The notes beneath the pieces are model-generated. The model searched no databases. It saw only the letters and a program-made list of their open reading frames with translations, and was not told where the DNA came from. The translations under genes and the position numbers were made by a program. From contig CAKUTX010000007.1 of the NCBI GenBank assembly GCA_934692485.1, positions 1-64,000 of the forward strand: a stretch of DNA of 64,000 bases. Direction: 5' to 3'. This document shows positions 43,185 through 52,808 of the stretch, in pieces (the first letter of the stretch is position 1; every line of letters starts with the position of its first letter). The stretch is from an uncultured Candidatus Melainabacteria bacterium. GTDB taxonomy: Bacteria; Cyanobacteriota; Vampirovibrionia; Gastranaerophilales; Gastranaerophilaceae.

Positions 43185-44135
43185 TTACTCATAAAGGAAA
43201 CATCTAACTCTATGCCCACAACCTTTTTCTTGGGGGACTGAATTTCTGCATTTTTCCATAACATAAGGACACCTTGTGTGAAACTTACATCCACTTGGCA
43301 AATCTACAGGAGAAGGCAAATCTCCTTTTAATACTACCTTTTTTTCAATTTTGTTTATTTGTGGGGCGGAAGCTAGCAAAGCTTTAGTATACGGGTGATA
43401 TGGGGACTTAAAAATATCCGAAGTTTTTCCGTATTCAACAATTTCCCCGAGATACATGATTGCAACTTTATCTGCCAAATATTCAATTACACTCATATCA
43501 TGAGTAATTAACAAAAAAGTAAGATTATAATTTTCTTTCAATTCCTTAATAAGATTTATAACTTGAGCCTGAATACTAACATCTAAAGCGCTCACAGGTT
43601 CATCCGCAATTATAAATTCTGGATTAAGCACCAAAGCTCTTGCAATTGCAATACGCTGTCTTTGGCCTCCAGAAAACTCATGAGGATACAAATACAAGCA
43701 ATCTTCATCAAGCCCGACAAGTTTTATCTTTTCTTTTATTGTGTCTAAAATTTCTTTTTTTGACAAATTTGTATTTATTTCTAACGGTTCTTTTAAAATA
43801 TCAATAATTTTCATCTTAGGATTTAGACTAGCGTAAGGATTTTGAAAAATCATTTGCGCATGTTTTCTAAACTCTTTTAATTCTTTCTTATTAAATTCAA
43901 GAACATTTTTCCCATCAAATTCTATTCGTCCGAATTTCGCAAATTCCAGATTTAATAGTGCTTTTGCAAGTGTAGATTTTCCACATCCTGATTCACCTGC
44001 AATAGCCAATATTTCTCCTTTATTTATAGACAAATCAACATTATTAACGGCATGAATAATTTTTTTGTCGCCAAATATACCTTTATTTGTATTATATTCT
44101 ACAGTTAACCCTTTAATATTTATTAAATTTTGCAT
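43185..44135 (-). CDS. Oligopeptide/dipeptide ABC transporter ATPase (OppF/DppF-like)
   Basis: A 316-aa ABC ATPase. Walker A GESGCGKST, Q-loop IFQNPYASLNP, signature LSGGQRQRIAIARAL, Walker B FIIADEPVSALD, H-loop ITHD. The C-terminal CKFHTRCPYVMEKCRN is the Cys-rich oligo_HPY motif of peptide transporters. Permeases, binding protein and the partner ATPase are not adjacent, so it is an orphan component. TATAGA lies 8 nt before the ATG and no ribosome-binding site is seen. Confidence 0.92.
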   Translation of the reverse strand: MQNLINIKGLTVEYNTNKGIFGDKKIIHAVNNVDLSINKGEILAIAGESGCGKSTLAKALLNLEFAKFGRIEFDGKNVLEFNKKELKEFRKHAQMIFQNPYASLNPKMKIIDILKEPLEINTNLSKKEILDTIKEKIKLVGLDEDCLYLYPHEFSGGQRQRIAIARALVLNPEFIIADEPVSALDVSIQAQVINLIKELKENYNLTFLLITHDMSVIEYLADKVAIMYLGEIVEYGKTSDIFKSPYHPYTKALLASAPQINKIEKKVVLKGDLPSPVDLPSGCKFHTRCPYVMEKCRNSVPQEKGCGHRVRCFLYE

Positions 44136-44192
44136 ATTTAAAGTCTATATTAATTTTCTTAGAATTTCAATTACTCTGCTGTTGAAGGAATA

Positions 44193-45479
44193 TTAAACCA
44201 ATTCGCCATAAATTTTCGCGTCATCAACCTTCGTTATTTTCACCTGCTGTAATGTATTTAGTAATTCTTGTTTTTTAGAATTAATTAGGACAGTCAGGTA
44301 ATTTCTGGTTACACCCTTAAGCATTCCTGTCCTTTTATCAGGATGTTTTTCTATCAAAACCTCCCTGATTGTTCCAACATTTTTATTTATAAATTCTTTG
44401 TGTTTCAAAAAAGAAACAGCCTTTACTATATCAGCGCGAATTTGTTTTGTAGCATCATCTACCTGTTCAGGAGCTTTTGCACCAACCGTACCTTCTCTAA
44501 TTGAATATGGGAATACATGAATTTGCGAAAGACCTGATTTTCTTAGATTTTCAACTGTAGTATCAAAATCTTCTTTTGTTTCTCCAGCAAACCCTGTTAT
44601 AATATCACTTCCGAGAAATGGTAAATCAAACATCATATTAATTTTTTCAATTTGCTTTAAATAATCTTCTACTTTGTAAAATCTGTTCATTGATTTCAAA
44701 GTCTTATTGCAAGCTGATTGGAGCGACAAATGAAAATGCGGACAGAATTTTTTAGAATTTTGCAAATATTCTAACATTTCATCAGTAATTTCAAGAGGAT
44801 TTAAAGACCCCATTCTAAATCGCTCAATAGTCGTTTTTTCTTCGATAGCTTTTATTAAATCTAACAGCGTTAAGCCAATATCTTTTCCCCACTGACCGAT
44901 ATGAATTCCTGTTAAGACAACTTCTTTGAAACCATGTTTTGAAAAATTATTTATTTGTTCCAAAATAAACTCAACGTCTGCACTCCTACTTTTCCCTCTG
45001 GCAAAAGGAATTATACAATAAGAGCATCTGTTATCGCATCCGTCTTGTATTTTTAGACTTGCTCTAGTTTTACTCATATCTGTTAAAACAATTTCGTTAA
45101 AATCAGTTCTATTCATAATATCTGAAACAAGACAGACTTTTTTATCAGAAAATAAGACTTTGAATAAATCCAATTTCTCATCATTTCCAACAACCAAATC
45201 TACATAATCATTTTCTAAAAGTTTTTCTTTTTCAATTTGAGCAACACAACCTGTTATAATTGTTACCACACTTGGGTTTTTATGCTTTGCAGCACGCAAA
45301 AGATACATCGCCTCGTTATCACTTTTGTGAGTAACTGAACACGAATTTAATATATAATAATCAGCATCCTCTATTTTTTTTGTTTGGGACAATCCGTTTT
45401 TTTCTAAATTTTCTGTAATTATTGAGCTTTCAAATTGGTTAGATTTACAGCCCATTGTGTGAATGTAAAAATTTTTCAT
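44193..45479 (-). CDS. mtaB: tRNA t6A methylthiotransferase (MtaB-like, radical SAM)
   Basis: Converts t6A37 to ms2t6A in tRNAs reading ANN codons. A 428-aa protein: UPF0004 domain with HTMGCKSNQFESS, LNSCSVTHKSD and ITGCVAQ (three Fe-S Cys); radical SAM motif GCDNRCSYCIIPFARG; C-terminal TRAM-like part ending DDAKIYGELV. CKSNQFE matches MtaB better than MiaB. The frame is open to 45545, but TATTAT (45486-45491) sits 6 nt before ATG 45479, so translation likely starts there. Confidence 0.9.
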   Translation of the reverse strand: MKNFYIHTMGCKSNQFESSIITENLEKNGLSQTKKIEDADYYILNSCSVTHKSDNEAMYLLRAAKHKNPSVVTIITGCVAQIEKEKLLENDYVDLVVGNDEKLDLFKVLFSDKKVCLVSDIMNRTDFNEIVLTDMSKTRASLKIQDGCDNRCSYCIIPFARGKSRSADVEFILEQINNFSKHGFKEVVLTGIHIGQWGKDIGLTLLDLIKAIEEKTTIERFRMGSLNPLEITDEMLEYLQNSKKFCPHFHLSLQSACNKTLKSMNRFYKVEDYLKQIEKINMMFDLPFLGSDIITGFAGETKEDFDTTVENLRKSGLSQIHVFPYSIREGTVGAKAPEQVDDATKQIRADIVKAVSFLKHKEFINKNVGTIREVLIEKHPDKRTGMLKGVTRNYLTVLINSKKQELLNTLQQVKITKVDDAKIYGELV

Positions 45480-45485
45480 ATTTTT

Positions 45486-45491
45486 ATAATA
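45486..45491 (-). promoter_or_regulatory. -10 box of leaderless mtaB (TATTAT)
   Basis: Minus-strand TATTAT 6 nt before ATG 45479; no ribosome-binding site. Confidence 0.5.
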
Positions 45492-45605
45492 ATAAAAATA
45501 TAAACTTATGTAAATATTTTTAACAAAAAACTTTATATCTAGCAAATAAATTTACTTTTTGTTTTTAAGAAAGTATAATTAACTCGTGAAAGTGAAGGTG
45601 TGTGT

Positions 45606-46478
45606 ATGAGTATAATGAATATTTCAGCAGTTTCAACCCCTAATTTTAAGGGCAAACGTGATAACGTCGATACCTTAATCAATTTAGATGACAACGCTAT
45701 TCGTCAAGTCGCTTATGCGCAAACTGCTTCAAGATTTGATAACAAAAAACAACGTAGAATTTCAAATGCGCTAATCGCTGCAGCACCCGTTGCAGCTGGA
45801 CTTGGTGCAGCGGTTTTATCTAAAGGACAAACAAAATTATTCTCTAAAGAATTAACTGGAACTGCCGCTAGAGCTGCAGATGGCTTGGTAACAGGTGCTG
45901 GATGGGCTGCTGGACTTGGTGTTGTTGGGCTTGTTGGCCTAGCTAAAGGATTGCTTTCTAGATATTCTAGCGATGTTAGAAAATTTGACAATGAACATCC
46001 TGTTCTTTCTATGTTAGGAACATTAGCAGCTGCTGCTGGCTCTTTAGTATTGTTCAATAAAGGAGTTGAAAAACTTGCAGCTCGTAAAGCTCCTGAATTT
46101 TTGAAAAAAGGAACAGAAACTGTTGCAAAATTCTTAAATGAAAATAAAAGTATGATTAGTATAAAAAATTCTGTTAAAAATTTGGCAGAAAAAACTCCAT
46201 CAGCACTAAAAGAATTTGGTAAAAAAGTTTTAGATTGGGCTCCATCATTGTTGATATTCGGTGGTGTATTCCATTCTATATCAAGTGCAAATGCTGAAAA
46301 TAGAGATTTTGCACGCAACTATGCCAATTTAAAAAACGAACAATCAAAACTTGCTAAAGCAAGAGTTCTTGAATTATCAATGGAAAATGATTTCTTAAAA
46401 ACTGAACCTAAAAATGCTGAAGATTTAGAACTTCTAAAAAATCCGACAGCTGGTTTAGATGAAGCAATTGATGGTTAA
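45606..46478 (+). CDS. Hypothetical membrane-associated protein, Ala/Gly-rich
   Basis: A 290-aa protein of unknown function. After a short N-terminal NFKGKRD segment come three hydrophobic, Ala/Gly-rich stretches: ALIAAAPVAAGLGAAVL (about 55-71), a long one near 95-120 (GWAAGLGVVGLVGLAKGL) and LSMLGTLAAAAGSLVLF (about 135-152), plus one near 215-230. The C-terminus is helical and charged. AAGGTG 5 nt before ATG 45606; a GTG two codons earlier is possible. Confidence 0.75.
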   Translation: MSIMNISAVSTPNFKGKRDNVDTLINLDDNAIRQVAYAQTASRFDNKKQRRISNALIAAAPVAAGLGAAVLSKGQTKLFSKELTGTAARAADGLVTGAGWAAGLGVVGLVGLAKGLLSRYSSDVRKFDNEHPVLSMLGTLAAAAGSLVLFNKGVEKLAARKAPEFLKKGTETVAKFLNENKSMISIKNSVKNLAEKTPSALKEFGKKVLDWAPSLLIFGGVFHSISSANAENRDFARNYANLKNEQSKLAKARVLELSMENDFLKTEPKNAEDLELLKNPTAGLDEAIDG

Positions 46479-46507
46479 TAACTAAATAAAAAAATTATTA
46501 TAACTAA

Positions 46508-46537
46508 AAATAGTTGCAAAATAGCAACTATTTTTTT
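46508..46537 (+). terminator. Rho-independent terminator
   Basis: AAATAGTTGC / GCAACTATTT stem with A/T loop and T run. Confidence 0.85.
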
Positions 46538-46545
46538 ATTAACCA

Positions 46546-46582
46546 CAAAAAACAGAGGCATTATTTCTAATACCTCTGTTTC
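46546..46582 (-). terminator. Rho-independent terminator of the PFOR gene
   Basis: On the minus strand ACAGAGG pairs with CCTCTGT and is followed by six T. It lies 20-60 nt after the stop. Confidence 0.75.
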
Positions 46583-46603
46583 GATTTTATTAAATAGTTA
46601 ATA

Positions 46604-49600
46604 CTATTTAAGCAATTCGCCTACAGCTTTGAATACTGACATACGAGTTGCTGCATCCTTTTCAGCTTTTTCATATAGAGCTTCAGCTTCTGAAGGGTTA
46701 GTTTTCATTAATGATTTATAACGACCTTCAGATTTAATGAAGTCTTGGAAGTTGCCTTTAGGCTCTTTCGCATCCCAAGTGAACGGAGCTTCAGGATTTT
46801 CCGGATTGTATCTGTACAATGGGAAGTATCCAGCATCAACTGCACGTTTTTGTTCAGTTTGAGTTTTGCTCATATCGATACCGTGTGCAATACAAGGTGC
46901 ATAAGCAAAGATGATTGATGGTCCGTTGTATGCTTCAGCTTCTTGGAAGGCTTTAAGAGTTTGACCTCTATCAGCACCCAAAGCGACTGATGCTACATAA
47001 ACGTAACCATAAGACATGCTCATCAAGCCCATGTTTTTCTTGTAAGTTTTCTTACCACCTGTAGCAAACTTCGCAACAGCACCTGTAGGTGTTGATTTAG
47101 AAGCCTGTCCACCTGTGTTAGAGTATACTTCAGTATCAAGAACAAGAACATTAACGTTTTTGTTTTGAGCTAATACGTGGTCAATTCCACCGTAACCGAT
47201 GTCATTTGCCCAACCGTCACCACCGATAATCCAAACCGATTTATCTGTAAAGTAATCTTCTAGTTCTTTAACCTTAGCTAAGTTAGCACAATCGCATTGA
47301 GCTGCGTATTTGTCAATAACTTCTTTAGCTTTAGCTTGAGCTTTAACAGCTTCATCAGTTTTTGAGTTATCCCAATGAGCCAAAGCACCGTTGATAGCAT
47401 CTTTCAATTCAGCAGGAGCTTCTTCAGAAGCTAATACTTTTTCTGCATAAGATTTCAAAGTAGCTCTGTTTTGATCTACAGCCAATCTCATACCAAAACC
47501 GAATTCTGCGTTATCTTCGAACAATGAGTTAGCCCAAGCCGGTCCTCTACCATCTTTGTTAGTAGTATAAGGAATTGTTGGGAATGTACCTGAGTAGATT
47601 GATGAACAACCAGTTGCGTTTGCAACAATTGCATTTTCACCAAACAATTGAGATACCAATTTAACATAAGGAGTTTCACCACAACCAGCACAAGCGCCTG
47701 AGAATTCAAATAAAGGTTTTCTCAACATTGCGCCTTTGATAGTTTTTGTAGTGTTTTTACCCATTACATTATCAGGTAATTCATCGAAGAATTTTTCATT
47801 TACTGATTCACAATTTTCTTCTTCTTTTTCAATTGTTGACCAAGTTAAAGCAGCTTTTTCTGGATTTTTAGCCATAGGACATTGATCCAAACAAACACCG
47901 CAACCTGTACAATCTTTGCAGTAAACTTGAACTTTGAAGTGTTCTCCGTTTGCATTTGGTTTAGCTTCTACTGTGTTGAATGATTTTGGAGCATCTTTAA
48001 GATCTTCTTTTTCAACCAACTTAGTTCTGATAGCTGCGTGTGGACAAGCTGACGCACAAATTCCGCATTGAATACAGAATTCAGAATTCCAATGAGGAAC
48101 GCGAGGAGCGATACCACGTTTTTCAAGACATGCTGTACCTGTTGGGATTACACCATCAACTGACATTGCTGAAACAGGAATATCGTCACCTTTCAAGTGC
48201 ATTGAAGGTTTAATAATTGTTTTAGCAAATTCTGAAGCATCATCAGAAATCAATTTTGGTTCATCTGCTGCACAAACACCATCAAGAGAAGAAGGTACAA
48301 CAACTTCTTCTGTTGCGTTAATAGCTGCATCAATTAATGCTAAGTTCATATTAACAACATCGTCGCCTTTCTTTTTGAAAGTTTTTGTTGTCATAGCTCT
48401 CATACCTTCATAAGCTTGTTCAAACGGAATAATTCCAGAAACTTTGAAGTATGCAACCATCATAACAGTGTTAGCACCTTTACCTCTTAAGCCTGGTTGT
48501 TGTTTGATAAGAGCTTCTGCATCTACGTTGTAGAATTTGATTTTCTTATCAATAATAGTTTTCTGCATATCTCTTGTTAAATGAGAGAAAGCTTCTTCTT
48601 TTGACCAAGGGCTATTTAGTAAGAAAGTACCGCCTTCTTTAATACCTTTAAGCATGTCATATCTGCCGATATAAGCGTGAGCTGAGCAAGATACGAAATC
48701 AGGAGCTGTAATAAGGTAAGTAGATTTAATCGGTTTATCACCAAATCTTAAGTGAGATGTTGTTACACCGAAAGATTTTTTAGAGTCATAAGCAAAATAT
48801 GCTTGTGCATCTTTATTAGTGTATTGACCAATAATCTTAATTGAGTTTTTGTTAGCACCAACAGTACCATCAGAACCCAATCCCCAGAACATGCAGTTTG
48901 TAGTACCTTCAGGTTCTGTAACGATATGTTCTTCAACTTTAATTGATTTATGAGTTACATCATCTTCGATACCAACTGTAAATCCGTGGAAGCCATTGTT
49001 TTCAGCATGTTTGTAAATAGCAAGAACCATTGATGGAGTAAATTCTTTTGAAGACAAACCATAACGTCCGCCAATTACTCTAACATCTTTGTTTTCAATA
49101 GCTGCAACAACATCCAAGTACAACGGTTCACCAATAGAACCAGGTTCTTTAGTTCTATCAAGAACGGTAACACGTTTAACAGATTTAGGTAAAGCTTCGT
49201 TAAAACGTTTAACGTCAAACGGTCTGTACAATCTAACTTTAACCAAACCATATTTAGTTCCGCGAGTAGCATTTAAGTATTCGATTGTTTCTTCAATTGT
49301 TTCACAACCTGAACCAATAGCTACGATTACGTCAGTTGCATCAGGTGCACCAACATAATCGAACGGATGATATTGTCTGCCTGTAACTTTAGCAACTTTG
49401 TCCATGTATTCTTGAACAATGTCAGGAACTGCATCATAGTATTTGTTGCTTGTTTCACGACCTTGGAAGTAAACGTCAGTGTTTTGAGCACCAACTTTAC
49501 AAACAGGAGCTTCAGGTCTAAGAGCTCTTTGTCTGAATTCTTCAATATATTTTGGTTCTACCAATGAAGCAATATCTTCATATGAAATTTCTTCTATTTT

Positions 49601-50143
49601 GTGAATTTCGTGAGAAGTTCTAAATCCGTCGAAGAATTGTAAGAACGGAACTTTAGATTTATAAGTAGCTAGGTGAGCAACAAGAGCTAAATCCATTTCT
49701 TCTTGAACAGAGTTAGCTGCCAACATTGCATAACCTGTATTACGGCAACCCATAACGTCAGTATGATCACCGAAAATAGCTAATGATTGAGCTGCCAAAG
49801 CACGAGCTGCAACATGGATAACATGCGGAAGCATTTCACCTGCAACTTTGTGCATAACAGGAATCATCAATAATAAACCTTGAGAAGCTGTATAAGTTGA
49901 TGTTAATGAACCTGCAGCCAAAGAACCGTGTACAGCACCTGCAGCACCGGCTTCTGATTGCATTTCAGCTACTCTTACTTCTTCACCCCAGATATTTTTT
50001 TTGTGCTGGGATGCCCATTCATCAATCCATTCACCCATTGTAGATGAAGGAGTGATAGGATAAATTGCGGAAACTTCACTCAACGCATAAGCGATATGCG
50101 CTGCAGCATAGTTGCCGTCAACTGTTATAGTTTTTCCTGGCAT
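46604..50143 (-). CDS. Pyruvate:ferredoxin (flavodoxin) oxidoreductase, single-chain
   Basis: Converts pyruvate and CoA to acetyl-CoA and CO2, reducing ferredoxin; central to anaerobic fermentation. 1179 aa, normal for the fused homodimeric form. N-terminal pyrimidine-type domain (AYALSEVSAIYPITPSSTMGE), central gamma-like domain, 2[4Fe-4S] ferredoxin domain (CIQCGICASACP near 690 and CKDCTGCGVCLDQCP near 740), extra CAGCGE cluster ligand, TPP motif GGDGWANDIGYGG near 973 and SNTGGQASKSTP. AAGGAGG before the ATG. Divergent promoters with the 50336 gene. Confidence 0.97.
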   Translation of the reverse strand: MPGKTITVDGNYAAAHIAYALSEVSAIYPITPSSTMGEWIDEWASQHKKNIWGEEVRVAEMQSEAGAAGAVHGSLAAGSLTSTYTASQGLLLMIPVMHKVAGEMLPHVIHVAARALAAQSLAIFGDHTDVMGCRNTGYAMLAANSVQEEMDLALVAHLATYKSKVPFLQFFDGFRTSHEIHKIEEISYEDIASLVEPKYIEEFRQRALRPEAPVCKVGAQNTDVYFQGRETSNKYYDAVPDIVQEYMDKVAKVTGRQYHPFDYVGAPDATDVIVAIGSGCETIEETIEYLNATRGTKYGLVKVRLYRPFDVKRFNEALPKSVKRVTVLDRTKEPGSIGEPLYLDVVAAIENKDVRVIGGRYGLSSKEFTPSMVLAIYKHAENNGFHGFTVGIEDDVTHKSIKVEEHIVTEPEGTTNCMFWGLGSDGTVGANKNSIKIIGQYTNKDAQAYFAYDSKKSFGVTTSHLRFGDKPIKSTYLITAPDFVSCSAHAYIGRYDMLKGIKEGGTFLLNSPWSKEEAFSHLTRDMQKTIIDKKIKFYNVDAEALIKQQPGLRGKGANTVMMVAYFKVSGIIPFEQAYEGMRAMTTKTFKKKGDDVVNMNLALIDAAINATEEVVVPSSLDGVCAADEPKLISDDASEFAKTIIKPSMHLKGDDIPVSAMSVDGVIPTGTACLEKRGIAPRVPHWNSEFCIQCGICASACPHAAIRTKLVEKEDLKDAPKSFNTVEAKPNANGEHFKVQVYCKDCTGCGVCLDQCPMAKNPEKAALTWSTIEKEEENCESVNEKFFDELPDNVMGKNTTKTIKGAMLRKPLFEFSGACAGCGETPYVKLVSQLFGENAIVANATGCSSIYSGTFPTIPYTTNKDGRGPAWANSLFEDNAEFGFGMRLAVDQNRATLKSYAEKVLASEEAPAELKDAINGALAHWDNSKTDEAVKAQAKAKEVIDKYAAQCDCANLAKVKELEDYFTDKSVWIIGGDGWANDIGYGGIDHVLAQNKNVNVLVLDTEVYSNTGGQASKSTPTGAVAKFATGGKKTYKKNMGLMSMSYGYVYVASVALGADRGQTLKAFQEAEAYNGPSIIFAYAPCIAHGIDMSKTQTEQKRAVDAGYFPLYRYNPENPEAPFTWDAKEPKGNFQDFIKSEGRYKSLMKTNPSEAEALYEKAEKDAATRMSVFKAVGELLK

Positions 50144-50193
50144 AATAACAAACCTCCTTATTTATGCGATTTACTTCATAACTATACCTCTTA

Positions 50194-50222
50194 ATTTTAT
50201 TACAAACAAAATATTTTGACAA
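50194..50222 (-). promoter_or_regulatory. PFOR promoter (TTGTCA-N17-TAAAAT)
   Basis: On the minus strand TTGTCA (50217-50222) and TAAAAT (50194-50199), 17 nt apart. Its -35 overlaps the -35 of the plus-strand promoter at 50216. Confidence 0.7.
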
Positions 50223-50244
50223 AAGATATTTCATGTTTTATAAT
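50216..50244 (+). promoter_or_regulatory. Consensus promoter of the RelA/SpoT-like gene (TTGACA-N17-TATAAT)
   Basis: TTGACA (50216-50221), 17 nt, TATAAT (50239-50244): a full consensus match. The start near 50251 gives an ~85-nt leader before ATG 50336. Confidence 0.75.
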
Positions 50245-50335
50245 ATTGATTGTGTCAAATTTGTAATATATTACCCCCAAGTAGGCAATAAACAATCTTA
50301 ACAATTTTTATATAATATATTGGAGTAGGATAACT

Positions 50336-51472
50336 ATGGTTAAATTAAGCGCAGACGTCATTAGAAATTTAGGAAAAATTAGACCGACCAAAGCAAAGCC
50401 GGAAAATATTGTTAATGGTGTAAATGTTAATAGTGCAGCAAAAAAGGCAAGTAAAAAAGCAAAACGAACAGCTGCTGTAGCTAATGACTATGTCCGTTCT
50501 CCACAAACAGATGTAGTAAATATAAACGGAGTAGAAAAAACTAATAAAGCAACAAAAACAAATCAGGCTCAAAATCAACCGCGTAGAGCATGCATTGGGG
50601 ACTTTTTCATCGAACAGAACAGAAAATGGACAGAGCCATACCTTAATGATTTGGACAAAGTTGCTCAAAAATTCCCAGACGTAAGTTTTGTTAGAGAAGC
50701 CAACATTTATTCAACAAAAAGTTTGGAATCAACATTAAGCAAACTAGCAAGAACAGATGAAGCGATTTTTGCACAGGGCGGACTTCTAAGCGCTGTCAGA
50801 GATGGCATGCGTGCAACTATGTACATGCCGAATGCAGCTACCGGGTATGAAAAAATTGTAAAAGAGATGGAAGCGCTTGGTTACAAACTTGCAGATACAT
50901 TTGCAGAAGATTCTAAAGGTTTTATGATTATTGGCAAAGATGGTATGCCAATAATGACAAAAGATATTGCCATTAGAATGGGAGAAAAAGCTCAACCGTC
51001 CGGATATGAAGATATTCAAATGCGTTTTATTAAAAAAGGCAAAATTTTTGAACTGATTATTCTTCCTGGTCCGAACTACCATGCTGTCAAAGAGATGGAA
51101 CATAAAGCTGTTTACGAACCTATTCGAAAATATAAAGAATTAGGATTTACAAAAGATACAGGCTCTGACAAAGTAATTGACGGAATTAAAAAAGAAGTTA
51201 GAAGTGTAACAGGAAGATTGTACAAAGATGCGGAAATGCGCGATACCAATGGTGCTGCTAGCATTACCGAGCCTGTAACATTTACTAAAAAAGGTGTTCA
51301 AAATCTAAAAGAATTATTTGATTCTTTAGAAGACATGTGGCGCGGAAAATATTTGGCATTGCCGCCAAGCAAACGCCCAAAACCATTCAAAGAAACTCAA
51401 AAATACAAACAACTCAGCGAAATAAGAGCGTCTTTGATGGAATTTGTAAATAAATATTCTCCTATAGACTAA
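50336..51472 (+). CDS. Putative RelA/SpoT-fold nucleotidyltransferase-like protein
   Basis: A 378-aa protein. The first ~85 residues are Lys/Ala/Asn-rich and probably unstructured. From about 110 on the order of motifs follows RelA/SpoT-like synthetases: REANIYSTKSLESTLSKLAR (R and K of the ATP loop), LLSAVRDGMRATMYMP (the D..R strand), SGYEDIQMRF (G-Y-x-D-x; the usual His is Gln here) and FELIILPGPNYHAVKEMEHKAVYEPIRKY (E..I, then H..Y-E). This pattern is closest to the GYRDINL/ELQLH small alarmone-synthetase or toxin type. The call is based on motif order only; activity is unproven. GGAG 11 nt before the ATG. Confidence 0.5.
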   Translation: MVKLSADVIRNLGKIRPTKAKPENIVNGVNVNSAAKKASKKAKRTAAVANDYVRSPQTDVVNINGVEKTNKATKTNQAQNQPRRACIGDFFIEQNRKWTEPYLNDLDKVAQKFPDVSFVREANIYSTKSLESTLSKLARTDEAIFAQGGLLSAVRDGMRATMYMPNAATGYEKIVKEMEALGYKLADTFAEDSKGFMIIGKDGMPIMTKDIAIRMGEKAQPSGYEDIQMRFIKKGKIFELIILPGPNYHAVKEMEHKAVYEPIRKYKELGFTKDTGSDKVIDGIKKEVRSVTGRLYKDAEMRDTNGAASITEPVTFTKKGVQNLKELFDSLEDMWRGKYLALPPSKRPKPFKETQKYKQLSEIRASLMEFVNKYSPID

Positions 51473-52808
51473 TAATAGCAACATTTTCAATATGATAAGT
51501 ATGGCAGAACATGTCGAACGGTTGAATACTCTCAACTTTTGCTCCGTGTTCTGTCAAATATTTTAAATCACGTGCCAAAGTTGCCGGATTACAGCTTACG
51601 TATATTATTTTTGATTTTGCATGCAACAACGTTTCATCCAATACTTCTTGCGTACAACCTTTTCTTGGCGGATCTAAAATAATTACATCAAATTTTTTCT
51701 TTATAGATTTCAAATATTTCAAAGTATCTTGTGCAAAAAGTTCAACATTTTTTATTTTATTAAGTTCTAAAACCTCTCTTGCTTTTTCTATAGAAGCAGG
51801 ATTTTCTTCAACACTGGTAACTTTTCCCGAAACATCTGAAACACAAATTCCAAAAGTTGCAATTCCGGCATAAGCATCCAAAACAGTCGGAGTTTCAAAC
51901 TTTTTTACTTCATCCTTTACGTATTTAAAAATATTTTCAGCACTTTTAGGATTAACCTGAAAGAAAGTATCCGCACCAATTTTAAACGTTTTATCCAGTA
52001 ATTTTTCTTCAATAAAATCTTGTCCGCAAACGCACTTGGTTTCTTTTCCCAAAATTACATTTGTTTTTTTAGAATTAAAATTCACACAAACACCAACTAC
52101 ATTTTTAAAATTATTAAAAATTGCGTTTGCAAAATCAGTTAACCTTTCAAATATTTTTGTTCCATTAACAACGAGAGTAACAAGACAATCACTATTATCA
52201 GCAGAGCTTCTTATAACAACATGCCTTAAATCTCCGACATGCTTTTTCTCATTAAAACCGCTTATCCCAAAATCAGGAGCTTTTTCTCGAATATAATCAA
52301 TAATTTTATCACACAATTCCGGCTGAATTGGGCAATATTTAATGTTAACAATTTCATGAGATTGTGGTTTGTAATACCCTGCAATAATTTTTTTAGACAC
52401 CTTTGTTTGTGAAATCGGGCATTGAATTTTATGTCTAAAACTTCTTGTTTCGGGAGAAGGAATTGGGTTTTCAATAGGAGTATCAAGTCCACCAATCTTT
52501 CTAATAGCATCTTCAACCATCTGACGTTTTAGCTCCAACTGATATTCATAATCAATAAATTGCAATTGACAAGAACCACAAACTTTTTGCATAGGACAAA
52601 ACGGGTTTACTCGATGTTCTGAAGGCTTAACTATTTCAATAGGAGTTGCTGTCGCAAAGTTTTTATTTACCTTAACTATTTTTATTTTAACCTCATCTTG
52701 AGGACACACGTTCTCAACAAAAACAACCTGACCGTCAATTTTTGTAATTCCGGTACCTAGGTTGGAAAGTTTCTCTATTCTAACTAAAAATTCATCATTT
52801 TGTTTCAT
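51462..52808 (-). CDS. 23S rRNA (uracil-5-)-methyltransferase, RlmD/RlmCD type
   Basis: A class I SAM methyltransferase of 448 aa. N-terminal TRAM domain (residues 1-60), Fe-S Cys set CPMQKVCGSCQLQ plus C in IKYCPIQ, SAM domain with VLDAYAGIATFGI and LDPPRKGC, and the catalytic Cys in YVSCNPATLARDL. 23S U1939/U747 is the likely site; TrmA-type tRNA activity is less likely given the TRAM and Fe-S features. ATG overlaps the upstream stop (TAATG), and the 3' end overlaps the 50336 gene by 11 nt. Confidence 0.9.
   Translation of the reverse strand: MKQNDEFLVRIEKLSNLGTGITKIDGQVVFVENVCPQDEVKIKIVKVNKNFATATPIEIVKPSEHRVNPFCPMQKVCGSCQLQFIDYEYQLELKRQMVEDAIRKIGGLDTPIENPIPSPETRSFRHKIQCPISQTKVSKKIIAGYYKPQSHEIVNIKYCPIQPELCDKIIDYIREKAPDFGISGFNEKKHVGDLRHVVIRSSADNSDCLVTLVVNGTKIFERLTDFANAIFNNFKNVVGVCVNFNSKKTNVILGKETKCVCGQDFIEEKLLDKTFKIGADTFFQVNPKSAENIFKYVKDEVKKFETPTVLDAYAGIATFGICVSDVSGKVTSVEENPASIEKAREVLELNKIKNVELFAQDTLKYLKSIKKKFDVIILDPPRKGCTQEVLDETLLHAKSKIIYVSCNPATLARDLKYLTEHGAKVESIQPFDMFCHTYHIENVAIISL

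Noticed and set aside
43166..43294. N-terminal extension of smpB
   Set aside because: It overlaps the upstream ABC ATPase gene and is not part of the SmpB family; a -10 box lies right before ATG 43165.
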